Assembly (NCBI GenBank): GCA_022510845.1
Contig: JAFLSR010000004.1
Coordinates: forward strand, 28,164-92,163
Direction of reading: 5' to 3'
From: Treponema sp.
Lineage (GTDB): Bacteria > Spirochaetota > Spirochaetia > Treponematales > Treponemataceae
Length of the DNA stretch: 64,000 nt
A model generated the notes under the pieces. It did not search any database. It saw only the letters and a program-made list of their open reading frames with translations, and was not told the origin of the DNA. A program made the position numbers and the translations under genes. The first letter of the stretch is position 1, and every line of letters begins with the position of its first letter. This document shows, piece after piece, positions 9,819 through 18,359 of the stretch.

Positions 9819-11223
9819 GTGTTTCCAAGATTTCAGCCGCCAAATAGAACGAGCCTGTCGCAAGAAGCACGGCGTTTTCTTTTTCTGCCGAAGCCAGCGC
9901 GCGCTCCAGAGCCTTTTCGATGTCCTCTTCAAGCGTGAAGGCAAGCCCGTGCCGTTCAAAGGCTTCGGCGCATTTTTTCGGGTCGCTTTTCTTCGCGCCG
10001 TTCAATGACGTGAGCGTGATTTTTTTGAAATGCGCATTTTTCAAAAGGCTTGCGATGCGCTCTATGTCCTTGTCCGCGGCGCAGGCGAAAAGCAAGTGCG
10101 CGGAAATCGGATTTGAATTCTTTCCAGTGCCTTTTTTCGCGATTCCTTTTTCTCCGAAAATCGAATCGAATGTGTCAAGCGTTCCGCGAATCGATTCCGC
10201 CGTGTGCGCTCCGTCCAAAATGAAAAATTGCCGAGATTCGTTTTCTTCACGAGAAGCGGATTTTGGTAATGGCATTATTTCAAAGCGCGCGCGCAGTCCT
10301 GCCTTTTCCAAGCCGCGCTCGATTTGGCTTTCGGTGATTTTGGGAAACGCGATGCGGACTGCGGCCGCAGCCAAAAATGCGTTTTTCGCCTGCACTTCGC
10401 CGAGCAGCCGCATTTTCGCCTTGATTGGGCGCGAAAAGATTTTCGATGAAAACTCAGTCACCATGAAAAATTCGCAAGGATTTTCCGCGCCTTGTTCGTA
10501 GTAAAAATTTTGCGATTCTAGCAAGTCGTCGGCAAAGAAAATCTGCGAGTTCATTTCCGAAGCCTTTTTTTGGAACACTTCGCGGACGGAATCGGGGCAG
10601 GCGGCGCACAAGACAGGCGTGCTTTCTTTTATGATTCCTGCCTTTTCCGCGGCAATTTTTTCGAGCGTGTCGCCAAGGAATTCGGTGTGCTCAAGTTCGA
10701 TTGTGTTTATGACAGATATTTTCGGCAGGACGATGTTCGTTGCGTCGAGCCTTCCTCCAAGACCCACTTCGAACACGCTTGCGTCAACATTCGCCTCGCG
10801 GAAGCACAGGAATGCGTACATCGTCACGATTTCGAACCATGTTATGCTCCGTCCTTCGGGAAGCGTTGAATCCGCGTTGTCTGAATTCAACGCAGATTCG
10901 ATTTTTGCGCGCAATTCGTCTGCGCATTTTTCGTAGATTTCTTCTGGGAAAAAAATCCCGTTTTGCGTGACGCGCTCGTGGAAATCCAGGATGTGCGGAG
11001 AAGTGTAAAGCCCTGTTTTGAAGTCCGCCTCAGAAAGTATGCTCGAAATCATGCGCGAGACCGAGCCTTTTCCCTTTGAGCCTGCGACATGGACGCACGG
11101 CGCGAAATTTTCCGGGTTTCCGAAAATCTTTGCGAGATGCGCCATCATGTCGAGCCAAAAAATATTCTTTTGCGGCAGTTTCTCAAAATTGAGGAACGTG
11201 TCGAGCCATTGCTGAAAATTCAT
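9796..11223 (-). CDS. folC: folylpolyglutamate / dihydrofolate synthase
   Basis: Mur-ligase-fold enzyme that adds glutamate to folates (and in many bacteria also makes dihydrofolate). The ATP loop GSKGKGS is at residues 48-54, followed by the family blocks TSPHILDFHERV, FEVGLGGRLDATNIV and NTIELEHTEFLGDTLEKIAAEKAGI. In FILDGAHTAES the usual DGAHN becomes DGAHT. Length of 475 is slightly above the usual ~430, with extra residues around 330-370 (a Lys/Asn-rich insert). Convergent with the DUF4340 gene and divergent from trpS, with a 57-base gap. No other folate gene is nearby. Confidence 0.9.
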   Translation of the reverse strand: MNFQQWLDTFLNFEKLPQKNIFWLDMMAHLAKIFGNPENFAPCVHVAGSKGKGSVSRMISSILSEADFKTGLYTSPHILDFHERVTQNGIFFPEEIYEKCADELRAKIESALNSDNADSTLPEGRSITWFEIVTMYAFLCFREANVDASVFEVGLGGRLDATNIVLPKISVINTIELEHTEFLGDTLEKIAAEKAGIIKESTPVLCAACPDSVREVFQKKASEMNSQIFFADDLLESQNFYYEQGAENPCEFFMVTEFSSKIFSRPIKAKMRLLGEVQAKNAFLAAAAVRIAFPKITESQIERGLEKAGLRARFEIMPLPKSASREENESRQFFILDGAHTAESIRGTLDTFDSIFGEKGIAKKGTGKNSNPISAHLLFACAADKDIERIASLLKNAHFKKITLTSLNGAKKSDPKKCAEAFERHGLAFTLEEDIEKALERALASAEKENAVLLATGSFYLAAEILETLNRRKSG

Positions 11224-11245
11224 TTTCCAAAGATATTATCCCATC

Positions 11246-11274
11246 TTGAAAAAAAAATCTATATGTTGTAGGAT
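11246..11274 (+). promoter_or_regulatory. putative sigma-70 promoter of trpS
   Basis: TTGAAA at 11246-11251 and TAGGAT at 11269-11274 with a 17-base spacer. Transcription would begin about at the trpS ATG (11281), giving a nearly leaderless mRNA; alternatively AGGA at 11271 serves as a Shine-Dalgarno for a longer transcript. Confidence 0.5.
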
Positions 11275-11280
11275 GTTTTT

Positions 11281-12387
11281 ATGGCAGAAAAAGAAATCCA
11301 ATACACCGATATCGGCGGCACTTATGAAGCCGCGTTGAAAAAGAGTCAAGAAATAGAGCGTGACATCGAAACAAATCCCAAAAAATACCGCGTCCTCACG
11401 GGCGACCGTCCGACTGGTAGGCTTCACATCGGGCACTTTTTCGGCTCGCTTCAAAACCGTGTGCGCTTGCAGAATCTCGGCGTGCCCACGATGATTTTGG
11501 TGGCGGATTATCAGGTGCTCACTGACCACGATGCGTTTTCGCAAATCGCCCAGAACACTTTCCAACTGGTGGTGGACTATTTGGCAGCCGGAATAAAGCC
11601 GGGAGCGGATGTCTGCATTTTTCCTCACAGTTATGTTCCCGAGGCGAACCAGCTCATGCTCCCTTTTTTGACTTTGGTCAGCAATTCGGAATTGGCGCGG
11701 AATCCCACGGTGAAGGACGAAATCCAAAAGGCATCCGCGAGCGGCAATTTCAGCCAAGGCGTGAACGAAGGAATGTACACATATCCTGTGCATCAGGCGT
11801 GCGACATCCTTTTTTGCAAGGCGAACATCGTGCCAGTAGGAAAGGACCAACTTCCGCACTTGGAAATCACTCGGACGATTTCGCGCCGTTTCAACAACAA
11901 GTACGCGAAAAAAAATCCGATTTTTCCCGCGCCGCACGCGCTCCTTTCAAAAGCCCCGATGATAAAAGGTCTTGACGGAAACGCCAAGATGAGCAAGTCT
12001 CTTGGAAACTGCGTGTTTCTCTACAATACCGAAGACGAAACCGCCGCGCTGATAAAAAAGGCGAAGACCGATTCCGAGCGGCTCATCACTTACGATCCGG
12101 AAAAGCGACCCGACGTGGCGAACCTCTTGCAACTTGTTTCGCTTTGCACGGGAGAGACGCCCGAAACCGTGGCAAAAAGGCTTGGCGAGGGCGGCGGCGG
12201 TGCTTTGAAGTCCGCGCTTACCGAGGCTTTGAACGAAACGTTGCGTCCGCTCCGTGCCGAACGCGCGAGGCTCGAAAAGGATGCGGCGTACATTCGACAA
12301 GTATTGCTTGATGGGATAAGCAAGGCGCGGGAAATCGCGCAGTCCACTTTGGAAGAAGTTCGCGCCGCAATGGGCATGGCGATTTGA
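11281..12387 (+). CDS. trpS: tryptophanyl-tRNA synthetase
   Basis: Class I synthetase charging tRNA-Trp. HIGH is at residues 49-52 in TGRLHIGHFFGSL and KMSKS near residue 236 (AKMSKSLGNC). Other family blocks are YQVLTDHD, LMLPFLTLVSNSELARNP and PVGKDQLPHLEITR. Length of 368 includes an N-terminal extension of about 35 residues relative to the E. coli enzyme, as in the longer TrpRS subgroup. The gene stands alone between divergent folC and convergent cca, so it probably has its own promoter. No T-box or trp leader peptide is visible in the short upstream gap. Confidence 0.95.
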   Translation: MAEKEIQYTDIGGTYEAALKKSQEIERDIETNPKKYRVLTGDRPTGRLHIGHFFGSLQNRVRLQNLGVPTMILVADYQVLTDHDAFSQIAQNTFQLVVDYLAAGIKPGADVCIFPHSYVPEANQLMLPFLTLVSNSELARNPTVKDEIQKASASGNFSQGVNEGMYTYPVHQACDILFCKANIVPVGKDQLPHLEITRTISRRFNNKYAKKNPIFPAPHALLSKAPMIKGLDGNAKMSKSLGNCVFLYNTEDETAALIKKAKTDSERLITYDPEKRPDVANLLQLVSLCTGETPETVAKRLGEGGGGALKSALTEALNETLRPLRAERARLEKDAAYIRQVLLDGISKAREIAQSTLEEVRAAMGMAI

Positions 12388-12389
12388 GG

Positions 12390-12447
12390 CGGAAAAACTT
12401 CCGTTTATCGCAATCGCAAGGCGCGTGTTTTTGCGTGTCTTGCGATA
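12390..12447. terminator. putative bidirectional terminator region between trpS and cca
   Basis: Two hairpins lie between the convergent stops. CGGAA-AAAC-TTCCG followed by TTT (12390-12406) suits trpS. A larger inverted repeat TATCGCAA ... TTGCGATA (12406-12413 / 12440-12447), with further pairing inside, abuts the cca stop. Both arms contain the heptamer that is over-represented in this window. Confidence 0.5.
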
Positions 12448-12450
12448 GAA

Positions 12451-13848
12451 TTATCTTGCAAGAATTTTTTTCGCTTCTTCGAGCAGTTTTTCCCGCGTGT
12501 TCATTTCAGGATTCTCCGTAACCACTTCGAGAATTTCTTTGAGCGCAATGCCGATTTCTTTTCCAGGATTCATTCCAATCGCAATCAAATCGTTTCCGTC
12601 TATCGCAAGGTCTTTTAGGCTGAGCGCGGAATTCTGCGACAAGACTTTTTCGATTCTGCCTTTGAGTTCATCAAGGCTTTTGTTTTCATTCGATGTTCGG
12701 TTTTCTGCGGAAGGATTTTCATCGCCTTCATGGTGGCTCATTCCGTAAATGTCAGCCAATCGCAAGTCGAAAAGGTCGTCTATGTTTTCTGCGCCCACGC
12801 GCCGAATAAAACGGCGGACCGCCGCATCGCTCCACGCGCTTTCGTAGAAGAACATGTGTTCGCGCACGAGGTGGCTCACTTTTTTGACTGTTTCGCCCGG
12901 GAATTTCAGGCGGCGCAGAATTGCTTGCGTCATTTTTTCGCCCACGCAATCGTGGTTGTAAAAATGGATTTCATCGCAATCTTGCGAAACGCTCTTCGTG
13001 CGCGGCTTTGCGATGTCGTGAAAAAGGGCTGCAAGGCGGACTTCGAGTTTATCGCAAGGCGCTCCATCGCAAGCGTGGAAATTGTGGTCGAGCACGTCGA
13101 ATTCGTGGAAGCCGCGAGAATCGCGCTGAACGCAGCCGCGCCCTTCAAGAAGTTCAGGAATGAAGATTTCAAGGATGCCAGTCCGTTCGAGTAGATTCAA
13201 TGCGAGTGAAGGGCGGCGCGAAAGCAAAATCTTGCACAGTTCGTCGCGGAAGCGTTCCATGGAAATGCTTGCGATTTTTTTTAGCGTATCTTCCTCGAAA
13301 ATATCTGAAAATGTATGCTTTTCTATACTAAATTCGAGTTGCGAAGCGAATCTTATCGCTCGTATCGGGCGCAGTCCGTCTTCCATGAAGCGTTCGTGTG
13401 GGTTTCCCACGGTTCGGATTGTCTTTGCCGCGATGTCTGCGCGTCCGCAAAAAGGGTCGGTTATGCGCCCGTCTCGAAGGTTTGCTGCGATGGCGTTCAT
13501 CGTAAAATCGCGGCGGCTCAGGTCCTCTTCGATGTTTTTTGCGAATTCCACTTTGTCAGGATGGCGGCCGTCGGAATATTCGCTTTCGGTTCGGAACGTA
13601 GTGACTTCGATTTGCTTTTTCATGAAAAGGACGGTTACAGTGCCGTGCTTTATTCCTGTGGGAATTACGCGGCGGAAAATGCGCGACACTTCTTCGGGCG
13701 TTGCGTTCGTTGCCACGTCCCAGTCGTGCGCGGCCTTTCCCATAATCGTGTCGCGCAGCGCGCCTCCTACGAGATATGCCTCGAACCCCGCCTCTTCGAA
13801 AATCGAATTCATTTTTATGAGTTCATGCGGAATGCTGATTTTTTCCAT
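12451..13848 (-). CDS. cca: CCA-adding enzyme / poly(A) polymerase family tRNA nucleotidyltransferase with HD domain
   Basis: Class II nucleotidyltransferase; family members add CCA to tRNA 3' ends. The head domain has YLVGGALRDTIMG and HDWDVAT (metal-binding acidic pair), then TIPTG-like VIPTGIKHGTVTV and RRDFTMNAIA. An HD phosphohydrolase-like domain follows (LAALFHDIAKP), with HFYNHDCVGEKM. Start ATG 13848 is preferred over an upstream in-frame start at 13887 that adds 13 uncharacteristic residues, although no strong Shine-Dalgarno precedes either. RNase P, RNase Z and CCA genes are all present in this window but in separate operons. The gene is dense in the heptamer TTGCGAT. A poly(A) polymerase role cannot be excluded. 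Confidence 0.88.
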   Translation of the reverse strand: MEKISIPHELIKMNSIFEEAGFEAYLVGGALRDTIMGKAAHDWDVATNATPEEVSRIFRRVIPTGIKHGTVTVLFMKKQIEVTTFRTESEYSDGRHPDKVEFAKNIEEDLSRRDFTMNAIAANLRDGRITDPFCGRADIAAKTIRTVGNPHERFMEDGLRPIRAIRFASQLEFSIEKHTFSDIFEEDTLKKIASISMERFRDELCKILLSRRPSLALNLLERTGILEIFIPELLEGRGCVQRDSRGFHEFDVLDHNFHACDGAPCDKLEVRLAALFHDIAKPRTKSVSQDCDEIHFYNHDCVGEKMTQAILRRLKFPGETVKKVSHLVREHMFFYESAWSDAAVRRFIRRVGAENIDDLFDLRLADIYGMSHHEGDENPSAENRTSNENKSLDELKGRIEKVLSQNSALSLKDLAIDGNDLIAIGMNPGKEIGIALKEILEVVTENPEMNTREKLLEEAKKILAR

Positions 13849-13939
13849 TTGCGATGGAATTATAAACCAAAACGCCCTTCGCGTCAACTTGTGATAAACG
13901 CACCTTGATTTACTTGCGATTTTGTGTTATGTTTTTTTT

Positions 13940-14743
13940 ATGTTGGCTTACGAAAGGCAATCGCAAGGAAAAAATTCTCTTTTTCATGCCGTGGTCTTTA
14001 CTGGAGGCGAATTTCCTGCGCCCGAAAAGACGCGCGATTTTTGGGAAAGCCCGCTTGTTTTCGGCGAGGCGCGAAAGCCCGATTTTGTCGTGGCGGCGGA
14101 TTCGGGAATCGAGGCTCTGCGAGCCTACCGCGATTATTTTTCTCGCGAGCCGCTTGGTTTTCGCAATGCTGAATTCCACAACGAATCCGTTTTTTATCCC
14201 GACTTGATTTTGGGCGATTTCGATTCGATTTCCGATCCGAAAATTTTATCGCAATATCCAGACGAAATCATAGAAAGGTCTCCCGCGCACAAGGACTTGA
14301 CGGACACGGAACTTGCGATAAGTACCGTTCGCGCCCGCTTTAAAAACGTGTTCGTGACCCTTGTGGGAGGCGCGGGCGGGCGGCAAGACCATTTTCTGGG
14401 AATTTTCGACCTTTTCGGCGGAAAACTTTCCCCGGACGCTTGGCTTTGCGGCGAGCAAGTTTTTTTGAACGCGCGGAAGAGAAATTTTTTTGTTGAGAAC
14501 CTCGAAGTGGGAAGCCCGATTTCCGTTGCGCGCGCTTCGCGTGAATTTCGCGGCGGAAAAATTCTTTCGCGCGGGCTTGAATGGGAAAGCGGCGTTTTCA
14601 GAAAACGCGGAATGCCGAGCATCAGCAACACGATTTCGCTCGAATATTTCAAAGAAAGGCGGCCGGTGGAATTTTATTTCAAGCGCGGCTCGTTCGTTTT
14701 GATTCTTCCGATTTCGTCGAGAATTTCAATCGCGCGAATTTGA
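13940..14743 (+). CDS. thiN: thiamine pyrophosphokinase
   Basis: Transfers pyrophosphate from ATP to thiamine. The order of motifs fits the family: DFVVAADSGIEAL, then DLILGDFDSISD, HKDLTDTELAI and LVGGAGGRQDHFLGIFDLF. ATG 13940 is chosen; an upstream TTG at 13922 would add MCYVFF. Length of 267 is a little above the usual 210-220 because of an insert after ALRAYRDYF (about residues 60-80). It is divergent from cca with only about 90 bases between the starts and convergent with the small membrane protein gene downstream. No TPP riboswitch is visible in the short upstream gap. Confidence 0.85.
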   Translation: MLAYERQSQGKNSLFHAVVFTGGEFPAPEKTRDFWESPLVFGEARKPDFVVAADSGIEALRAYRDYFSREPLGFRNAEFHNESVFYPDLILGDFDSISDPKILSQYPDEIIERSPAHKDLTDTELAISTVRARFKNVFVTLVGGAGGRQDHFLGIFDLFGGKLSPDAWLCGEQVFLNARKRNFFVENLEVGSPISVARASREFRGGKILSRGLEWESGVFRKRGMPSISNTISLEYFKERRPVEFYFKRGSFVLILPISSRISIARI

Positions 14744-14808
14744 ATTGCGACACAAATTTTGCGGAAAGCGAGCCAAAACGAATGCGCAAAATTTGTGGTT
14801 CATTTGGT

Positions 14809-15177
14809 TCAGTTGATTGAAAAAGCGTCGCTCAACGCCAAGATTCCTCGTGCTACCGTTCCGCTTACCGCCGCGAGCGCGATGCAAAAGACGCAGAACG
14901 CCAAAAGCGCCACAGTTTTCCGCGAAAAGAATTTCGAAAGAACGCTGTCCAAAATCACCGCGACTATAGAGGCGAGCGAAAAGAAAAAAAGTGTTACCGC
15001 TGTGAAAATCGTGTTGCGCAAGATGAACGCTTGGGTGGAATCCAAAAATTTTTGGAAATTTCCTGCCACATAGAGCAGGACTTGCGAAATCAAAAGCAAA
15101 AAAGAAAAAAGCGTCATGCGCAGAAGAATTTTCTGCATGAGGAGTACGGATTGTGCGCCAGAATTTTTTTGTTGCAT
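14809..15177 (-). CDS. small membrane protein, unknown function
   Basis: About 122 residues with three clear hydrophobic segments (roughly residues 14-35, 50-80 and 87-110), separated by short charged loops. I do not recognise a family. ATG 15177 gives MQQKNSGAQ; a GTG at 15192 would add five residues. It is convergent with thiN (65-base gap) and divergent from the SPFH-like gene, with which it shares a 68-base intergenic stretch that holds a promoter for that gene. The coding case rests on the hydrophobic pattern and on the absence of a better frame. Confidence 0.6.
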   Translation of the reverse strand: MQQKNSGAQSVLLMQKILLRMTLFSFLLLISQVLLYVAGNFQKFLDSTQAFILRNTIFTAVTLFFFSLASIVAVILDSVLSKFFSRKTVALLAFCVFCIALAAVSGTVARGILALSDAFSIN

Positions 15178-15182
15178 AATTG

Positions 15183-15211
15183 TTGAAACCAATTATTCTT
15201 TCTGCTAGAAT
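15183..15211 (+). promoter_or_regulatory. putative sigma-70 promoter for the SPFH-like gene operon
   Basis: TTGAAA at 15183-15188 and TAGAAT at 15206-15211 with a 17-base spacer, 35 bases before the GTG start of the gene at 15246. It would drive the 15246-18012 gene run. Confidence 0.6.
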
Positions 15212-15245
15212 ATAGCAAAGGATTTTTTCTTTCAAGGGGATTTTC

Positions 15246-16076
15246 GTGAAAAAAAGCACTTCGTTTTTTCTGTGCCTGATTATCTTGCTCGCGGCAGGTG
15301 GCTTCGCCTTTTATTTGGGTTGGTCCCAGTTCAAAGTGGAGCCGGGAAATATCGGAATCGTTGTCTCAAAGATTTCTGGAACGAATCCCGAGCCAGTCAC
15401 GCACGAACGGTTTTCATGGAACTGGGAATTTCTCATTCCTACGAACGCTACGCTCCTGACTTTTTCGCCGAAGTCCTATGTGTTTGAAAAGGTCGTGGGC
15501 GGAGTTCTTCCGAGCGGAAAGGAATACGAAAAAGTTTACGGAGGAGCGGCAGACTTTTCGTATTCATTCGTTTTTTCCGCGACGCTCAAATGCACGGCGG
15601 AGCAAATCGCGGAACTGGTAGCCGCGCATGAAATTTCAAGCCAAGAGGATTTGGAAAAATTCCTTGAGCGCAACGCATCCGCGGCTTGTGCGGCCGCCGC
15701 GAACGCCGCAATTTACGCTTTGGAAAACGGCTCGGCGGATTCCTTGGAAAGCGCGAAAACAATTATGGAAGATGCCGCAGGAGACGCCATGAAAAACTGT
15801 TCGCTTGAATCGATTGAAATAATTTCCAATTCTTTGCCCGACATCGCGCTCTACAAAAACGCGAAGGCTTCCTACGCCGATTTCATCAGAAGGCTTGAGG
15901 AGTCGATTTCCGAAGACGCGAAGCGCGAGGCGGAGGAAAGCGCGCGCTTTTCTTCGGCGATAAGAAAAATGGAAATTCTCGGCGACACCCTCAAAAAAAA
16001 TCCGGAACTTTCCGACATTATGAAAAACTCCGATAACGTTTCCAAGGTTTTGGAAGCCATAAATTCGATGCAATGA
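15246..16076 (+). CDS. SPFH/band-7-like membrane-anchored protein
   Basis: A 276-residue protein with an N-terminal membrane segment (residues 5-24) followed by KVEPGNIGIVVSKISG, which resembles the opening strands of SPFH (stomatin/prohibitin) domains, where the chain leaves the membrane and begins a beta-rich domain. The C-terminal half is helical and charged (residues 200-276), as in oligomerising SPFH proteins. GTG 15246 has AAGGGG 9 bases upstream. It precedes aroH by 17 bases, so the two are probably co-transcribed, but no functional link is evident. The family call is moderate; the alternative is a lineage-specific membrane protein. Confidence 0.55.
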   Translation: MKKSTSFFLCLIILLAAGGFAFYLGWSQFKVEPGNIGIVVSKISGTNPEPVTHERFSWNWEFLIPTNATLLTFSPKSYVFEKVVGGVLPSGKEYEKVYGGAADFSYSFVFSATLKCTAEQIAELVAAHEISSQEDLEKFLERNASAACAAAANAAIYALENGSADSLESAKTIMEDAAGDAMKNCSLESIEIISNSLPDIALYKNAKASYADFIRRLEESISEDAKREAEESARFSSAIRKMEILGDTLKKNPELSDIMKNSDNVSKVLEAINSMQ

Positions 16077-16093
16077 TTTTCTAGGAGAAAGAT

Positions 16094-16468
16094 TTGGAAA
16101 AAAGGATTTACGCGATACGCGGAGCGGTGAGGGCGGAAAATTCACGGGAATCGATTTTGCAAAATGTCGAGTCCCTCTGCAAAGAAATTTTCGAAAAGAA
16201 TCACGTCCTTTCCGAAGACTTGGTTTCGATTACGTTCACGCAGACGCGCGACCTTGACGAACTCAATCCGTGCTACGCGCTTCGCCATGGGAAGGTCGGA
16301 ATCGATGTTTCCAAAGTCGCGCTTTTTTCGATGTGCGAGCCGGAGATAAAGGGAATGCTTTCGCGGACGATTCGCGTCATGGTTACGGTCTATCTTGAAA
16401 ACCCGTCGGAAATTTTTCATGTCTACAAAAACGGCGCAGAGGTCTTGCGCCCGGATTTCGTCAAATGA
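16094..16468 (+). CDS. aroH: chorismate mutase, AroH class
   Basis: Converts chorismate to prephenate for phenylalanine and tyrosine synthesis. The 124-residue length and motifs match the trimeric AroH fold: YAIRGAV at the N-terminus (the active-site arginine in IRGA), FSMCEPEIKG (glutamate), RTIRVMVTVY (second arginine) and HVYKNGAEVLRPD (tyrosine, C-terminal tail). The start is TTG 16094 with TAGGAG 7 bases upstream; no ATG is available near it. Its last codons overlap the glgA start by four bases, so these two are translationally coupled although metabolically unrelated. aroB lies far away at 58 kb. Confidence 0.9.
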   Translation: MEKRIYAIRGAVRAENSRESILQNVESLCKEIFEKNHVLSEDLVSITFTQTRDLDELNPCYALRHGKVGIDVSKVALFSMCEPEIKGMLSRTIRVMVTVYLENPSEIFHVYKNGAEVLRPDFVK

Positions 16469-18012
16469 AAATATGGATGGCCGCCCGCGAATATTCAGGC
16501 ATCGCGGAAGCAGGTGGCGTGAAGAACGTGGTCCGCTCTCTTTCTGAAAGCCTCGTAAAATTGGGACACGAAGTCTTGTGCTTCATTCCGTTTTACGGGT
16601 GCGCGGAAATTGAATGCCTTTCACATTTTTCGCGAGCGGAATCTTCCGCGACGATTTTATGCGCGGAGAAAAAAATCCGCGTGGACTTTTCAAGCGGCAT
16701 TCTCTGCGGCGTGAAAATAATCTTGGTGGGAGCGGAATGCTTTTCAGAAAAGAAAGACGTATACACTTATTGCGCGGCGGATTCACAAAAATTTCCTGGA
16801 AAGAAAATCGGGGAGGGGTACGCCGACAATCACCTGATGAACACGGTTTTCCAAAAGGCGATTTTGGCTTTCGGTGAAGAACTGTGCGGGGAGAGCGATT
16901 CGCCCGATGTGATACATTGCCATGATGCGTGTGTCGCCGCCCTTCCATCAATCATAAAGAATTTCCGGAGCAAGAATTTTTCCGCCACGAAATTCGTAGT
17001 TTCCGTTCACAACGCTGGCCCTTATTATCATCACGAATTCGAAAGCGTCTCCGAGGCGAAACTCTACACTGATTTGCCCGAAAAAATTCTTGAGCGCGCC
17101 ACGAATTCATCCCGCGTAGAACCGTACCTGCTCGCATCCGAAAGCGCGACTCTTTCGACGGTTTCGCCTTGGTATGCGGAGGAACTTTTGGACGCGAACA
17201 ATGATGCCACCGATGGGCTTTCGCAGATTTTCGCCGAGCGCAAGACACGCATTGTGGGCATCACGAACGGATTCGATTCGGCGCGTTACAATCCCGAGGA
17301 CACTTCGCTTTCCACATTGCCGTTCGCGTTCTCGCCAGAAAAACTCGACTTGGAAGGAAAGTGGAAGACGCGCGAATTTTTTTTGAAGAACATCTATTCG
17401 GAATTTTCCAAAGAAAATCAATGCAAAAAAAATTCGCTTGAGCGCAGCGGATTTTTGGACGGGGAGGGGAAAATATATTTTTCCTATCACGGAAGGCTTG
17501 TCCGACAAAAGGGAATCCTCGTCTTGCTCGAAGCGGCGCGGGAAGTGCTTCGCAAAAACAAGGACGCGCGTTTTATCATAAACGGGCAGGGCGAAGAGTC
17601 GCTTCGTGAAATGTGCCGCTCGTTTGCGCAGGAACACAGGGGGCGCGTCGTCTTTTTCTACGGCTACGAAAAATCCTCCAGCAGGCTTTTTACGGCGAGC
17701 GCGGATTTTGCCGTGTTGCCGAGCGAGTTCGAGCCGTGCGGAACGGAGGACTTCATCGCGCAGACCTTCGCCACCATTCCTGTTGCGCACGCCACAGGCG
17801 GCTTGAAAAAAATCATCGACGGAAAGACGGGCTTTCTATACGAGCCGAACGGCGCGCAGAATTTGGCACAAACGCTTTTGCGCCTTGCGCAGGAAAGGCT
17901 CGCGCAGCCTGAAAAATTCCACGCGATAATTCAGGAAGCGTCGTGTTATGTGCGGACGCGCTATTCATGGAATTCGGTGGCACAAGAATACTTAAGGCTT
18001 TATGCGGAATGA
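16465..18012 (+). CDS. glgA: glycogen synthase, GT5 family
   Basis: Adds glucose from ADP-glucose (usual donor in bacteria) to alpha-1,4-glucan. The N-terminal Rossmann domain has AGGVKNVVRSLSESL where the family has KxGGL, and DVIHCHDACVAALPSII. The C-terminal domain has YHGRLVRQKGI, RFIINGQGE, ADFAVLPSEFEPCG and HATGGLKKIIDGKTGF, all in the expected order. Length of 515 is within the usual range. The replaced lysine in the KxGGL position is known to vary among GT5 members and does not by itself suggest inactivity. The gene ends about 75 bases before the promoter of the tRNA pair, with no strong terminator seen. Confidence 0.88.
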   Translation: MKIWMAAREYSGIAEAGGVKNVVRSLSESLVKLGHEVLCFIPFYGCAEIECLSHFSRAESSATILCAEKKIRVDFSSGILCGVKIILVGAECFSEKKDVYTYCAADSQKFPGKKIGEGYADNHLMNTVFQKAILAFGEELCGESDSPDVIHCHDACVAALPSIIKNFRSKNFSATKFVVSVHNAGPYYHHEFESVSEAKLYTDLPEKILERATNSSRVEPYLLASESATLSTVSPWYAEELLDANNDATDGLSQIFAERKTRIVGITNGFDSARYNPEDTSLSTLPFAFSPEKLDLEGKWKTREFFLKNIYSEFSKENQCKKNSLERSGFLDGEGKIYFSYHGRLVRQKGILVLLEAAREVLRKNKDARFIINGQGEESLREMCRSFAQEHRGRVVFFYGYEKSSSRLFTASADFAVLPSEFEPCGTEDFIAQTFATIPVAHATGGLKKIIDGKTGFLYEPNGAQNLAQTLLRLAQERLAQPEKFHAIIQEASCYVRTRYSWNSVAQEYLRLYAE

Positions 18013-18086
18013 AATTTCCTGCGCAATGCGGGGGGTCGGACATTCCTAGGATAAAGTTTCTTGTTGATAATTTTTGTGTTTTTCGC

Positions 18087-18115
18087 TTGACTTTTTTTTG
18101 TAAAAATATTAAAAT
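18087..18115 (+). promoter_or_regulatory. putative sigma-70 promoter of the tRNA-Thr / tRNA-Tyr pair
   Basis: TTGACT at 18087-18092 and TAAAAT at 18110-18115, spacer 17 bases, 27 bases before the mature tRNA-Thr 5' end. Confidence 0.65.
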
Positions 18116-18142
18116 GCTTTTCACGTCAAGCGTACAATGTTT

Positions 18143-18215
18143 GCTGCTTTAGCTCAGTTGGTAGAGCACGTGATTTGTAATCTCGGGGTCGTGGGTCCAA
18201 GTCCTACAAGCAGCT
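18143..18215 (+). tRNA. tRNA-Thr (anticodon TGT)
   Basis: A 73-base cloverleaf: acceptor GCTGCTT pairs with AAGCAGC, D-arm GCTC/GAGC, and the anticodon loop TTTGTAA gives TGT. CCA is not encoded. Two departures are visible: the anticodon stem CGTGA/TCTCG has a T-T mismatch in its middle pair, and the T-loop begins TCC where nearly all tRNAs have TTC. It is followed after 3 bases by tRNA-Tyr and must be co-transcribed with it. Confidence 0.85.
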
Positions 18216-18218
18216 TTT

Positions 18219-18300
18219 GGGGAGTTTCCCGAGTGGTCAAAGGGGACAGACTGTAAATCTGCTGGCTATGCCTTCGTAGGTTCGAATCCTTCACTCCCCA
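18219..18300 (+). tRNA. tRNA-Tyr (anticodon GTA)
   Basis: An 82-base class II tRNA with a long variable arm. Acceptor GGGGAGT pairs with ACTCCCC, and the anticodon arm CAGACTGTAAATCTG gives GTA. The T-stem GTAGG/CCTTC has one T-T mismatch. It shares a transcript with tRNA-Thr and is followed by a strong terminator. Confidence 0.92.
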
Positions 18301-18315
18301 GGACTTCGCAAAAAA

Positions 18316-18344
18316 GAACCCGCGGAAACTTCGTGGGTTCTTTT
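18316..18344 (+). terminator. rho-independent terminator after the tRNA pair
   Basis: Nine-base-pair stem GAACCCGCG / CGTGGGTTC (one G-T pair) with a seven-base loop, then TTTT and a T-rich run. It ends the tRNA-Thr/Tyr transcript just before the YkgJ-type gene. Confidence 0.85.
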
Positions 18345-18359
18345 CGCTTTTATGCCAAA

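Noticed and set aside
13293..13308. CCTCGAAAATATCTGA inside cca as another repeat copy
   Set aside because: The match is limited to one arm, there is no complementary arm at the proper distance, and the encoded residues fit a conserved part of the enzyme family.
14726..15259. Alternative minus-strand frame over the small membrane protein gene
   Set aside because: It is rich in Phe/His/Arg with no membrane pattern and overlaps the promoter and start of the SPFH-like gene; the other frame shows three clean membrane segments.
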